Of a DNA stretch of 28,741 nucleotides, positions 8,977 through 17,401 are shown piece after piece. The DNA comes from a bacterium. Lineage in GTDB: Bacteria > Dependentiae > Babeliae > Babeliales > UASB340. The stretch covers positions 1-28,741 of the forward strand of contig DAOVNS010000009.1 in the NCBI GenBank assembly GCA_030630075.1. The letters are read 5' to 3'. How positions within the stretch are numbered: position 1 is the stretch's first letter; each line of letters begins with the position of its first letter. Below the pieces are notes generated by a model, which saw only the letters and a list, made by a program, of their open reading frames with translations, ran no database searches and had not been told where the DNA came from. The translations under genes and the position numbers were made by a program.

Positions 8977-11946
8977 TTATTTTCCTAAAACATCTCTACA
9001 TCTACTGCAAAGTTGAGTTTCGTGATCAGTTGCTTCCCATTGCCAACAACGAGGACATTTAACTCCATCAGCATTAAAAACAGAAACATTCACCCAATCT
9101 AAATCTGTTTTAGATAAATCTTCTTTTTCTACAAAATTAAATTGCGAAACAATAAACCAATCTTTTAAAAACTTTTGTACATCTTCACCAGAATCTTTAA
9201 GTGTTCTAAAAAAATCATCTAATTGTTTTTTCTGTTCACTATTTGGATCTAAATAAATTTGAACTTTTGCACCTAAAGAATGTTTAATTTCACCATCTTT
9301 ACGTTTTTCTTCTATTGCTTTTAAAACAACATCACGCAATTGCTCTAAAGTATTCCAAACTCCTCTCATAGAAATTGCATATGTTGCAGATTGTACAGTT
9401 GGAGTTTGTAAACCCCTTTGCGCGACAATGGAATGTTGAGGAATTTCTTTTTTACCAAGTTTTTCCCAAATATTAACAACATCAACAAAATCCTGAAGAT
9501 GAATAGATTCACTTTTGTTTTTTTGATAAAAATCAGAAACTTCTTCTGCTAAGAAAGAAACTAAAGGTGCCATCAAGCGTGTAAGAGTATCTAAAATTAA
9601 ATAAATAGAAGTTTGTGCAGACCTACGTTTAAGTCCATCCGATTTTTCTACATAAAGTCTATCTTTGCAAACATCTAAATAAAGAGAACTAAGATCGTTA
9701 GCACAATAATTATTTAATGCATGAAACACTGCTGCAAAATCTGATTCTTCATATGCATTTAGAACTTCATTATTTCTTTTAAATAAATTTTCGAGAGCAT
9801 ATTGATCAACTTTTAATAATTTTTCGTAATCAACTGCATCTTTTGCAAAATCAAAATCATAAAGATTTGAAATCATAAAACGACAAGTGTTTCTAATTTT
9901 ACGATAAACTTCTGAAACATTTTTTAAAATATTATCAGAAATTGAAATGTCATTTTTGTAATCAGCACTTGCAACCCAAAGTCTTAAAATATCTCGGCTG
10001 TATTTTTTTATTACATAATCAGGCGCAACAACATTACCAACCGATTTGGACATCTTGTGTCCTTTTTCATCAACAACAAAACCGTGAGTAACAATTTCTT
10101 TTGTGCATGTTTTTTTATTGATAATCATTGAAGATAACAATGAACTTTGGAACCAACCTCTATGTTGATCTGATCCTTCAAGATACATATCTGCAGGAAC
10201 ACCAAGATTTTTTGGATCCTGATCTAAAACTGCATAATGACTAACACCAGAATCAAACCAAACATCCAAAATATCTGTTTCTTTTCGGAATTCATTTAAA
10301 TCTGAATTTGCGCAATTTGAACATTTAAAATTATTTGGAATTACATTTTGTTTTTGCATTTCTTCGATTGTAATTTTATCCCAAAATTCAATTCCATCTT
10401 TTTGCACACCTGTTGCAATTTTTTCTATAAAATCTTTTAAAATATATGCATGGTCACATTTTTTACACAAAATTGCAGGGATAGGAACACCCCAAGTTCT
10501 TTGGCGAGAAATACACCATTCGCTTCTGTTATTCACAAAAGCTTCCAAGCGATTTTTTCCCCATTCAGGAATAAAATCTATTTTTCCAATTTCTTTAATG
10601 GTATTTGGAATTAAATCATTTTTTTGCAAGTTACAAAACCATTGGTCTGTTGCTCTAAACATTAATCCGTTATGACAACGCCAACAATGAGGATAAGAGT
10701 GTTTTATATTTAATTTGTGCAACAATGCATTTTTTTCTACTAATTTTTTTAATACCCAAAACTGACCATCGGCAACGGGTATGCCTTCTAATTCTTTTGG
10801 TTCAATTTCTGATGTATATTTTCCATCCGCAGAAAGTGGTGAATAAATTTCCAAGTTGTTTTTTACACCCAAAAAGTAATCTTCCGGTCCACAACCAGGT
10901 GCTGAATGAACACATGCGGTTCCTTCTCCAAGAAGCACACTGTTATCAAGAATTATTGGAACTTGTAAATTTTCAACAAACGGATGATTCGCTTTGTATC
11001 CCTTGAGAATCTTTGAATCAAAAGTTGCTAAAATTTCTTTTTCTATTCCTAAAACTGCACAAATTTTATCTGCCAGTTCTTCTGCTACAATAAATGCTAA
11101 TTTTTTTTCAGAATGTTTCAATAAAACATATTTTGCAACATTGTTTACAACTACCGCGCGATTTAAAGGAAGAGTCCAGGGAGTTGTTGTCCAAATTAAA
11201 AAATTAAAATCCAACTCTGGATTGTTTTTTATTACTCCAGGAAAAAGTTTTTCTGCGAAAAGTTTTTCTGCATTTTCTTTTGCGAACGGAAACAAAACAT
11301 AAATCGATGGATCTTTTCTATCTTTATATTCAATTTCAGCAGTTGCCAAAACAGTCTGACATGATGAACACCAAGGAACAGTTTTGCCTTTTCTTTCTAT
11401 AAATCCACCATCAACAAACATAGAAAATGCACGTAAAATATTTGCTTCGTAAGTTGGATCCATTGTTACATATGGATTATCCCAATCCATTACAACACCT
11501 AAATCTTTAAACTCTTCTCTTTGAATATCAATCCATTTTTGCGCATAAGCTTTGCATGCTTTTTTGAATTCAGCTTTGTTTTCAGTGCTCACGCCTTCAG
11601 AAACAACTTTTAATTCTATAGGCAATCCGTGACAATCCCAGCCTGGTTTTACAGGAACATGATCTCCAGACATTCTTTTAAACTTAGTTACGATATCTTT
11701 TAAAACTTTATTTAAAACATGTCCTAAGTGAATATTTCCGTTTGCATACGGCGGACCATCATGCAAAACATATTTTTTATTTTCTTTGTTTTCATTCCAT
11801 GATTTGGAATATAAATCTTCGTTATTCCAACGTTGCAAAAATTCTGGTTCTCTTGTTGCAGCATTTGCACGAATAGAAAATTCAGTTGTTGGAAGATTTA
11901 AAGTATCTTGATACGGATTTTTTTTCTTATTATCTTTGTTACTCAT
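8977..11946 (-). CDS. ileS: Isoleucyl-tRNA synthetase
   Basis: 989 residues, normal for the bacterial enzyme. It charges tRNA-Ile with isoleucine in the cytoplasm. The class I signatures are present: HLGH (HIGH motif) at 73-76 after GPPYANGNI, and KMSKS at 631-635. The CP1 editing domain shows TTTPWTLPLN (253-262) and GTACVHSAPGCGPEDY (342-357); most family members have a His where this one has the Cys of PGCG, so editing residues are worth checking. A Cys4 zinc site (C964, C967, C980, C983) closes the protein, as in many bacterial IleRS. The start ATG has AGGAAA about ten bases upstream. The 3' end meets the bidirectional terminator. The upstream neighbour is a mobile RAYT/REP unit, so the gene probably relies on its own promoter or on read-through. 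Confidence 0.97.
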   Translation of the reverse strand: MSNKDNKKKNPYQDTLNLPTTEFSIRANAATREPEFLQRWNNEDLYSKSWNENKENKKYVLHDGPPYANGNIHLGHVLNKVLKDIVTKFKRMSGDHVPVKPGWDCHGLPIELKVVSEGVSTENKAEFKKACKAYAQKWIDIQREEFKDLGVVMDWDNPYVTMDPTYEANILRAFSMFVDGGFIERKGKTVPWCSSCQTVLATAEIEYKDRKDPSIYVLFPFAKENAEKLFAEKLFPGVIKNNPELDFNFLIWTTTPWTLPLNRAVVVNNVAKYVLLKHSEKKLAFIVAEELADKICAVLGIEKEILATFDSKILKGYKANHPFVENLQVPIILDNSVLLGEGTACVHSAPGCGPEDYFLGVKNNLEIYSPLSADGKYTSEIEPKELEGIPVADGQFWVLKKLVEKNALLHKLNIKHSYPHCWRCHNGLMFRATDQWFCNLQKNDLIPNTIKEIGKIDFIPEWGKNRLEAFVNNRSEWCISRQRTWGVPIPAILCKKCDHAYILKDFIEKIATGVQKDGIEFWDKITIEEMQKQNVIPNNFKCSNCANSDLNEFRKETDILDVWFDSGVSHYAVLDQDPKNLGVPADMYLEGSDQHRGWFQSSLLSSMIINKKTCTKEIVTHGFVVDEKGHKMSKSVGNVVAPDYVIKKYSRDILRLWVASADYKNDISISDNILKNVSEVYRKIRNTCRFMISNLYDFDFAKDAVDYEKLLKVDQYALENLFKRNNEVLNAYEESDFAAVFHALNNYCANDLSSLYLDVCKDRLYVEKSDGLKRRSAQTSIYLILDTLTRLMAPLVSFLAEEVSDFYQKNKSESIHLQDFVDVVNIWEKLGKKEIPQHSIVAQRGLQTPTVQSATYAISMRGVWNTLEQLRDVVLKAIEEKRKDGEIKHSLGAKVQIYLDPNSEQKKQLDDFFRTLKDSGEDVQKFLKDWFIVSQFNFVEKEDLSKTDLDWVNVSVFNADGVKCPRCWQWEATDHETQLCSRCRDVLGK

Positions 11947-11978
11947 TTTGTAATTTTCCTAGGCAAAAAATCATTTAT

Positions 11979-12030
11979 GCCCCTGGGCTTACGCCACAGG
12001 GCTACCATAAAACCGCCTCGAGAGGCTCTC
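11979..12030 (-). repeat. REP element copy 1 (left of RAYT)
   Basis: On the minus strand it reads GTAG (12002-12005), then a hairpin CCCTG-T-GGC-GTAA-GCC-CAGGG with a GTAA loop. On the other side of GTAG is the small hairpin GCCTCGAGAGGC (12014-12025). It is GC-rich compared with its surroundings. The stem bases differ from the other copies but remain paired. Confidence 0.8.
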
Positions 12031-12037
12031 AATTAAC

Positions 12038-12490
12038 TTAACTAAACAAATCTTGTAAATCATAAGCAACTTTATATCTGTTTAATAACAAAACATATTC
12101 TTTTTCAAAAGTCATCTGCCTATGATGCTCTTCTTGGTTCAAAATATAATTTTTAATTCTGGGCAAAGAAGAAATATCAACAGTAAAAACACTGTAACCA
12201 CCCTGCCACGTAAAATTCATTAAGAATTTATCCCTAATGAATTTTGACGAATTAGATTTTATCAAGCGAACAACATCTGAAATTGTATAGCGTGATGCTT
12301 TTTGAATTAATACGTGAATATGATTATCTACTCCTCCAACAGCCAACAAATGCCAATCCTTTGATATTGCTACTTTCCCAATATATTCATACAAAAGTTT
12401 TTTAAATCTTGGATCAATGGATGGTTGTCTGTTTTTTGTTGCCCAAACAATATGATAAAACATACTTGTATATGCATGATGACTTTGCAT
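12038..12490 (-). CDS. REP-associated tyrosine transposase (RAYT, Y1/HUH superfamily)
   Basis: 150 residues, about the size of the IS200-like Y1 transposase core. It shows the HUH metal site HIH (H57, H59) in GGVDNHIHVLI, a helix K-S-N-S-S-K-F-I, WQGGYSVFTV (95-104), and the candidate catalytic Tyr115 in IKNYILNQEEHH, as in RAYT (COG1943) proteins. HUH transposases cut single-stranded DNA at hairpins through a 5'-phosphotyrosine; RAYTs recognise a GTAG or similar tetranucleotide next to the REP hairpin. The flanking REP copies carry exactly that tetranucleotide, which ties this gene to them. All catalytic residues I can recognise are present, so it may be active. The gene lies on the same strand as rpiB and ileS. 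Confidence 0.93.
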   Translation of the reverse strand: MQSHHAYTSMFYHIVWATKNRQPSIDPRFKKLLYEYIGKVAISKDWHLLAVGGVDNHIHVLIQKASRYTISDVVRLIKSNSSKFIRDKFLMNFTWQGGYSVFTVDISSLPRIKNYILNQEEHHRQMTFEKEYVLLLNRYKVAYDLQDLFS

Positions 12491-12517
12491 TTCCTATTCC
12501 TGCTTATTATTTTACTT

Positions 12518-12598
12518 GAAAGCCTCCATGCCCGCCGAAGCCTTGGCGAAGGCTGGTTGAGGCGGCTTTACGGTAGCCCAATGCGTGAGCTTTGGGTT
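12518..12598 (+). repeat. REP element copy 2 (right of RAYT), interrupted by another palindrome
   Basis: Inverted relative to copy 1. GTAG at 12573-12576 is followed by the hairpin CCCAA-T-GC-GTGA-GC-T-TTGGG. The companion hairpin (GCCTC, 12522-12526, and TTGAGGC from 12557) is split by 30 foreign bases at 12527-12556. Confidence 0.8.
12527..12556 (+). repeat. GC-rich palindromic element nested inside REP copy 2
   Basis: The 30 bases contain GCC-gaa-GCC-tt-GGC-gaa-GGC, a palindrome with a symmetric internal loop. They resemble the GC-rich elements in murF and the heparinase-like gene (CCGCCGA...GGCGA). Comparing with REP copies 3 and 4, the insertion lies exactly in the loop of the GCCTC/GAGGC hairpin. 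Confidence 0.65.
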
Positions 12599-12630
12599 AT
12601 TATTATGTTTTGTTTTCTTATTTTTTATTA

Positions 12631-13050
12631 TCAATCTATTAATTCCAACCTTTTTTGATATCTATCACCCTTGAATTCAGTATATAACCATGTTTTGATT
12701 ATTGCAAAAGCATCTTTTGCCAAAAGAAAGTCGGCAGGAAGCACTAAAACATTTGAATTGTCGTCAGCTTTTGCAGATTTTGCAACATCTTCATTCCAAC
12801 AAAGTGCTGCATAAATTCCTTTAAATCTATTCGCAACAATCGACATTCCAATGCCGGAACCACAAATTAAAATTCCTAAGTCAGATTTGCCATCCAAAAC
12901 ATTTTTACAAACTTTTTTAGCAAAAACCGGATAATCAACACAATCTTTGCCGTCAGTTCCAAGGTCAATCCATTGTAAATCTACAAAGTGTTTAATAATT
13001 TCAGATTTTAATTCATATCCTCTATGATCAGATCCAATAGTAATCATCAT
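12631..13050 (-). CDS. rpiB: Ribose-5-phosphate isomerase B (RpiB/LacAB family)
   Basis: 139 residues; interconverts ribose 5-phosphate and ribulose 5-phosphate in the pentose phosphate pathway. Family motifs are GSDHRGYELK (6-15), DYP (39-41) and GILICGSGIGMSI (59-71), with the catalytic Cys63. Two usual residues differ: the ring-opening His of the HN(D/S)AN motif aligns with Asp96 (ADDNSNVL), and the usual GGRH near the C terminus is GDRY. This may mean a changed substrate (LacA/LacB or allose-type relatives) or an altered mechanism. Two adjacent ATGs are possible starts; a GAGAG lies upstream. The 5' end overlaps the 3' end of the upstream lipoprotein gene by 23 bases, so the two are probably translationally coupled. 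The stop is TGA, which shows that TGA ends real genes here. Confidence 0.92.
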   Translation of the reverse strand: MMITIGSDHRGYELKSEIIKHFVDLQWIDLGTDGKDCVDYPVFAKKVCKNVLDGKSDLGILICGSGIGMSIVANRFKGIYAALCWNEDVAKSAKADDNSNVLVLPADFLLAKDAFAIIKTWLYTEFKGDRYQKRLELID

Positions 13051-13720
13051 TTTTCAAATCTCTCTTTCCTTCCATATAAAAGTCTTGAGGCTTGCTCCAG
13101 TCATAATCAGCTTGTTTAAAAGGAGAACTCATTGTTAATATGTATTTTTCACCATCGGCTAAATAGCTCTTTCCTGCAAGATCAACTGCGGGAAATTTAA
13201 CTTCGTAAGAACGTTTAAACACACTAAAACGATGTCCAAACAAGTATTGATACTCTGGTTCTAATTCAACCTCTTTAATACTTATTGGCGTAACTTTTCG
13301 ACCATCATCAAATACCAAGAACGGAGACCAGAAAGAATTTTTATCGGTTAACGATACATGAGTTTTGTCTCTTATATCTGCCAAAATATATAAAGTAATC
13401 CAATGTTTATTTTCTTCTAATTGCCTTCTGAGCATTGCTTCTTTTGTTTGTTCATCTTTTCCGTGTTGTCTTACATTTATATCAACATATGCTTCTCGAA
13501 CAGCATCAGAAAGTTTTAAAACATCAAAATGAGCTGCCGTTGAAAATTGATCATAAATTGTTTTTGATCGTAAGCCATCATAAATAACCGTTCTGTGATC
13601 TTCTAAATCTCGGCCTTGAGGTGTCTCTTCTTTGGATAATTTGTGATATTTAATACATGATGAAAAAAATAAAAGAGTGGTAATTGAAACAAGTATCGAA
13701 AATTTTCTCTTAAAAAGCAT
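13028..13720 (-). CDS. Putative lipoprotein of unknown function
   Basis: 230 residues with a basic N terminus, a hydrophobic run and a lipobox-like FSSC with Cys22, so probably a lipid-anchored envelope protein. The rest is soluble and rich in Asp, Lys and Tyr, with no motif I recognise. It overlaps rpiB by 23 bases on the same strand. The divergent neighbour encodes a LolC/E-type lipoprotein-release permease, a fitting but unproven link. A shorter start is not suggested, since this ATG directly precedes the signal sequence. Confidence 0.78.
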   Translation of the reverse strand: MLFKRKFSILVSITTLLFFSSCIKYHKLSKEETPQGRDLEDHRTVIYDGLRSKTIYDQFSTAAHFDVLKLSDAVREAYVDINVRQHGKDEQTKEAMLRRQLEENKHWITLYILADIRDKTHVSLTDKNSFWSPFLVFDDGRKVTPISIKEVELEPEYQYLFGHRFSVFKRSYEVKFPAVDLAGKSYLADGEKYILTMSSPFKQADYDWSKPQDFYMEGKRDLKNDDYYWI

Positions 13721-13792
13721 CTTTTAAACTCTCCCTGATTTATCGTATTTATTTTAAATGTTTTTAATTCTGTCTATATTTGAATAAGATTT

Positions 13793-13833
13793 ATATTGTT
13801 AACATGCATGTTGTTAATATTCATATTGTTAAC
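13793..13833. promoter_or_regulatory. Possible operator: palindrome and direct repeats upstream of the Lol-type permease
   Basis: ATATTGTTAAC occurs twice, at 13793-13803 and 13823-13833, exactly 30 bases (about three helical turns) apart. Between them is the perfect 12-base palindrome AACATGCATGTT (13801-13812) and a third TTGTTAA. The block lies in the 165-base divergent region between the lipoprotein and permease genes, suiting a regulator site. No known consensus is claimed. Confidence 0.35.
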
Positions 13834-13885
13834 TTGTACTTTGTACTTTAACCAAATTTGCAAAAATTAAAAAGAAAGAAAGAAA

Positions 13886-15154
13886 ATGAAAAATTTATCC
13901 TCCTTATTATCGAGTAAGTATTTAAAATTTAAAAAGAAAGATCGCAACATCGCATTGATGATAAAAGTTTGTTTTCTTGGGATTTTCATTGGAACATTTT
14001 CTTTGATGCTAACTCTTATCATCATGAACGGTTTTGAAAAAACAATTCACGATAAAATGCAAGGCATCAACTCTCAAGTTATAATTTATGCACCCGGCAA
14101 TAAACTAGATTACGAAAATATGAAAAACGCTCTTCTAGACGAATTTGATGAAATAGAAGCTGTTAGCGGCAGCAGCTTGCACCAGGTATTAATTAACCAA
14201 AACAAAACTCAATCAATTTTATTTTTAAAAGGCATCGATCCAGAAAGCGAAGGAAACGTTACAAATATTACAGAAAAAATAACGTTTCCATTAACTTCAA
14301 AAGAAAATCAACAGAATTTACTTCCAAAGCTTTTGGCAAATAACGAAATTATAATCGGTTATAAAACTGCACAAAATTTGAATTTAAAAGTCGGCGACCA
14401 AATAAATTTGCTAATTCCCGAACCTGCAAGTGATAAAAAAATATTTTTGAATAAGAAAAATGTAAAAGTTTCTGGAATATTTAAAATTGGATTAGAAGAA
14501 TACGATAATAATTTTGCATTTTGCTCTTTGGATCTTATGCATAATTTATTTAAAGAAAAAAAAGGCGTTGATCAGATAAGTTTAAAGTTAAAACAAGAAT
14601 CCGTTCGCCCTTCTTTTAGCAGTTTTTTCCAAGATAAAGAAGAATTAATTATTAAAAATTTACAAAACAGATTGCCAATGCTCACCGTCTGCTCTTGGAA
14701 AGATTTATATCCGGCACTTGTTTCATCATTAAAGCTAGAAAAATATGTAATGTTTTTTATTCTTGCACTAATCACACTTGTTTCTTGCATGACAATGGTT
14801 TCTTTACTTTTTATGTACATTCAACAAAAAAGACGTGATATTGCAATTCTTAAATCAATGGGACTTAGTAATAAAAAAATACGTTCAATATTTTTACGAA
14901 TTGGTTTAACTATTACTTTTTGGGCATCATCTTCTGGATTGGGACTCGCTGCGCTTGCAGGATTTTTATTAGAGAAATATCCGTTCATTCAACTTCCTGA
15001 TGTTTATTATGTTTCTTATCTTCCAGCAAGAATGGATCTTGAAATTTTTATTGTAGTCTTTGTTGCTACAATGCTACTCGGTTTTTTTGCTACATGGATT
15101 CCAGCACAAAGAACAAAAAGAATTAACATTGCGCAGGTTTTGCGACAAGAATAA
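13886..15154 (+). CDS. LolC/LolE-type ABC transporter permease (FtsX/MacB superfamily)
   Basis: 422 residues, normal for LolC/E. Topology is the family's: one N-terminal membrane segment (about 24-47) ending in MNGFEKTIHDKMQGINSQV, a periplasmic domain of about 230 residues, then three C-terminal segments (about 287-312, 338-362, 385-407). The cytoplasmic coupling region reads QQKRRDIAILKSMG, and the end is WIPAQRTKRINIAQVLR. LPDVYYVSYLP before the last segment is also typical of Lol permeases. In the Lol system the permease and the ATPase LolD release lipoproteins from the inner membrane; no LolD gene lies next to it, so the partner must be elsewhere. It is transcribed away from a lipoprotein gene. 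LolC, LolE and single LolF-type subunits cannot be told apart from this sequence alone. Confidence 0.9.
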   Translation: MKNLSSLLSSKYLKFKKKDRNIALMIKVCFLGIFIGTFSLMLTLIIMNGFEKTIHDKMQGINSQVIIYAPGNKLDYENMKNALLDEFDEIEAVSGSSLHQVLINQNKTQSILFLKGIDPESEGNVTNITEKITFPLTSKENQQNLLPKLLANNEIIIGYKTAQNLNLKVGDQINLLIPEPASDKKIFLNKKNVKVSGIFKIGLEEYDNNFAFCSLDLMHNLFKEKKGVDQISLKLKQESVRPSFSSFFQDKEELIIKNLQNRLPMLTVCSWKDLYPALVSSLKLEKYVMFFILALITLVSCMTMVSLLFMYIQQKRRDIAILKSMGLSNKKIRSIFLRIGLTITFWASSSGLGLAALAGFLLEKYPFIQLPDVYYVSYLPARMDLEIFIVVFVATMLLGFFATWIPAQRTKRINIAQVLRQE

Positions 15155-15193
15155 CTCTTATTCAAGAATAACTTTTTTATTTTTATATTAATC

Positions 15194-15235
15194 AAAAAAA
15201 GAAGCCGCTAAATAAAATCAGCGACTCTCTTTTAT
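15194..15235. terminator. Bidirectional terminator between convergent genes
   Basis: GCCGCT and AGCGAC pair across a ten-base loop (one G-U on the minus strand), bordered by an A-run on the left and CTCTCTTTT on the right. It lies between the permease gene (ends 15154) and the minus-strand secreted protein gene (ends 15263). Confidence 0.7.
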
Positions 15236-15262
15236 TAAAACTATAAATATATTAACTATTTA

Positions 15263-16390
15263 TTATTCACCTACAAAGCTCCAAAGCCATCCACCAGCTT
15301 GTCTTGCATATTCTTGATCCCAGGTTAAATCAACATAAGGTGCAGTTATTTTCCCATGCAAAAATTTTAAAATTGAATAACCAAAAACAGATACGTTTTT
15401 AACAATTTTAAATGGCATTAAAAATCCACCGACAAAACCAATACCTGTCTCAGGATTAGCACACCACCAATTATAAGAACCACATAAAGTTCCAACAAAT
15501 AAACAAATCATTGTTAAACGAATACACTTATCCAAGGCCCATCCACCATAACTATTTGTTTTCACGGTTTGACCAAAAAGCGTTCTTAATGGAAATGATA
15601 ATATTTTCTTTGCATAAGCTAATTTTGATTTTTCATCTCTTGCGGTCTTCATTGCTAAATAACTTGTTAAAAAAGCATCAAACTGATTCCAGCTTTCTCG
15701 AGAAAGAAATGTTGCATCATCTGAAGTTTCTGCTGAATGTTTAAGAACATCATTTTTCAACTCAGAAATTTTTTTTAATAATTCTAGTTCAAAAGACGGA
15801 CGCCTAAATAGCTTTGTAAAAAATCCAAGAGATTTTGAAAGAGAAGATCTTAAATTACCTTCTTCTTTTAAAAAATCGGTAAAAGAAACAGTATCAACAG
15901 ATTCGGATGCACCACCTTCATTAAACATACTTAATATACCTTGGACCTGTTTATCAATTTTGTTCTGTAAAATTGATAATTCATCTGTAACTTTAACTTG
16001 TGTGGCAATTGGTTTAAGAGTCCTAATTACTGTATGTGGAAAATATGAATTAAATTGTTTAAGCGCACCAACGATTACTTCTTCTTCTACTTTATTTGCA
16101 TAACCAATACAATAACCTTGGTACAAATCTTTTAAGATTTGCGCCACTTTTTCAATAGCCATTGTATCTGGACGACAATCTTCTTCTGGTTTAATTTTTA
16201 GCAATATTTGATCAAGATTATGTGTATTTAGACTATCTCCGCGGTAATGCCATAAATTTTTATCGAGTTGTGTAACTTCTTTAATAACAACATCTGGCTT
16301 AACAGCAAAAACATTTGTTGTATAACTGTTAGATAACATAACTGTTAATGCCAACAATGGTATAACTTTTTTTAAATTAAATTTCATCAT
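15263..16390 (-). CDS. Signal-peptide membrane-associated protein of unknown function
   Basis: 375 residues from the ATG at 16388-16390. A further upstream in-frame ATG (16405) overlaps the strong Shine-Dalgarno GGAGG that serves this start, so the shorter form is preferred. The signal peptide is MMKFNLKK plus a hydrophobic run, cleaved near VFA-VKP. Residues 35-270 look helical and charged. The C terminal third has one or two membrane segments (CLFVGTLCGSYNWW and GIGFVGGFLMPF). The gene starts 22 bases after the previous gene ends, so the two form an operon. The N terminus (FNLKK), the shared GGAGGTTATAA leader and the C-terminal hydrophobic region suggest a distant relation to that neighbour. 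I do not recognise the family. Confidence 0.78.
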   Translation of the reverse strand: MMKFNLKKVIPLLALTVMLSNSYTTNVFAVKPDVVIKEVTQLDKNLWHYRGDSLNTHNLDQILLKIKPEEDCRPDTMAIEKVAQILKDLYQGYCIGYANKVEEEVIVGALKQFNSYFPHTVIRTLKPIATQVKVTDELSILQNKIDKQVQGILSMFNEGGASESVDTVSFTDFLKEEGNLRSSLSKSLGFFTKLFRRPSFELELLKKISELKNDVLKHSAETSDDATFLSRESWNQFDAFLTSYLAMKTARDEKSKLAYAKKILSFPLRTLFGQTVKTNSYGGWALDKCIRLTMICLFVGTLCGSYNWWCANPETGIGFVGGFLMPFKIVKNVSVFGYSILKFLHGKITAPYVDLTWDQEYARQAGGWLWSFVGE

Positions 16391-16412
16391 TTTTATAACC
16401 TCCATCTTTTAT

Positions 16413-17288
16413 TTATCTTCTTCTTGCTTCTTCTCTAGCAATACGCCTTAAAACTTCTTCAACCTCGGGTTTACGTTCTGGACCATAAACTAAGTCATGT
16501 CCATCATTATAAACTTGTTGTCCTTGTCTAAAAACCGGATAAACAACCCCGCTAAAACAAGTTTGAAGTTTATATAAAACTACATATAAAATTCCAATAG
16601 CAGATATAAGGGCTGCACCTTCTTTGTAATATCCTTTATTCATCAAGGCGAAACTTTCATAAACTATAAATACACCAAATAGCATTGAAGCAAATAACGC
16701 AGCATTTGCAGTAAACTTTGCACCTGAAGATGCCTTTTGCATTATTTTATTAAAGCCCCAAGAACTTTTGGCCATTTTTCCAAAAGATTCTAATATTATT
16801 TTTTTAAATCTAACCGCAAATGCGTCATGATTAATATCATCTAATAATCTCAAATCTGGACAATCAGACTGAATCACTTCGCATAAAGCAGGTAAAATCT
16901 TATCAACAAAACTTGAAGATAAAATTTCAGCTACCTCTGGATCTCTATTACTTAGGTCTGTAATAACTGTTGGATGTTGTTCAAGCAAACTATCTTTAAA
17001 AATACTGCTTAAACCATCTTTGAAATTTCTCTTATTTTCTATTAAATAACTTCTGATATCTCCACTTAATACTGAAGACGGAAGTTTTAATAAATTTTGT
17101 ATGGTACTTTCAGCAAAAGCATCTGATACTTTTTGAATTTTATCTATTTGGACATTTGTACCATCAACATTTTGAGCCCTAAAGTAATTAGGAACATATT
17201 TTTTCATTGCAAAGATATTATTGCAACTCAAAACAGATAAAAACATTATTGAAGATAAGAATATTTTCTTTAAATTAAAAACTTTCAT
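16413..17288 (-). CDS. Signal-peptide membrane-associated protein of unknown function
   Basis: 291 residues; AGGAGG about ten bases before the ATG. Signal peptide MKVFNLKKIF... ending near IFA-MKK, with a Cys22 in VLSC that might act as a lipobox. The middle (about 30-185) is helical and charged; two membrane segments follow (about 198-217 and 224-243, with GVFIVYESFA and ISAIGILYVVLY). The C-terminal tail is strongly charged and ends EEARRR. It is the first gene of a two-gene operon with the related-looking 375-residue protein. No enzyme motif is seen. Confidence 0.78.
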   Translation of the reverse strand: MKVFNLKKIFLSSIMFLSVLSCNNIFAMKKYVPNYFRAQNVDGTNVQIDKIQKVSDAFAESTIQNLLKLPSSVLSGDIRSYLIENKRNFKDGLSSIFKDSLLEQHPTVITDLSNRDPEVAEILSSSFVDKILPALCEVIQSDCPDLRLLDDINHDAFAVRFKKIILESFGKMAKSSWGFNKIMQKASSGAKFTANAALFASMLFGVFIVYESFALMNKGYYKEGAALISAIGILYVVLYKLQTCFSGVVYPVFRQGQQVYNDGHDLVYGPERKPEVEEVLRRIAREEARRR

Positions 17289-17401
17289 TGATTATAACCT
17301 CCTAATCAAATTAATAACCTCTCATTTACTATACTCAAATTAATACAAATAAGAATACTTGTAAAACGGCTAAAAAGCTTAAATAATCATATAGAAAACA
17401 A

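Larger units (their letters stand above)
11979..12598. mobile_element. RAYT transposase gene bounded by two inverted REP elements
   Basis: A unit of about 620 bases between rpiB and ileS. The Y1 transposase gene (12038-12490) is flanked by REP copies at 11979-12030 and 12518-12598 in inverted orientation, with their GTAG-hairpins at the outer ends and their GCCTC hairpins facing the gene. The same end arrangement surrounds a gene-less core at 24602-24840. REP elements paired with a RAYT are the known arrangement in enterobacteria and pseudomonads. The boundaries given are those of the repeats; whether the whole block moves as one is inference. Confidence 0.75.

Noticed and set aside
12425..12658. 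Plus-strand coding sequence over the RAYT start and REP copy 2
   Set aside because: It is antisense to the transposase and runs through repeat DNA; it has no ribosome site or recognisable similarity.
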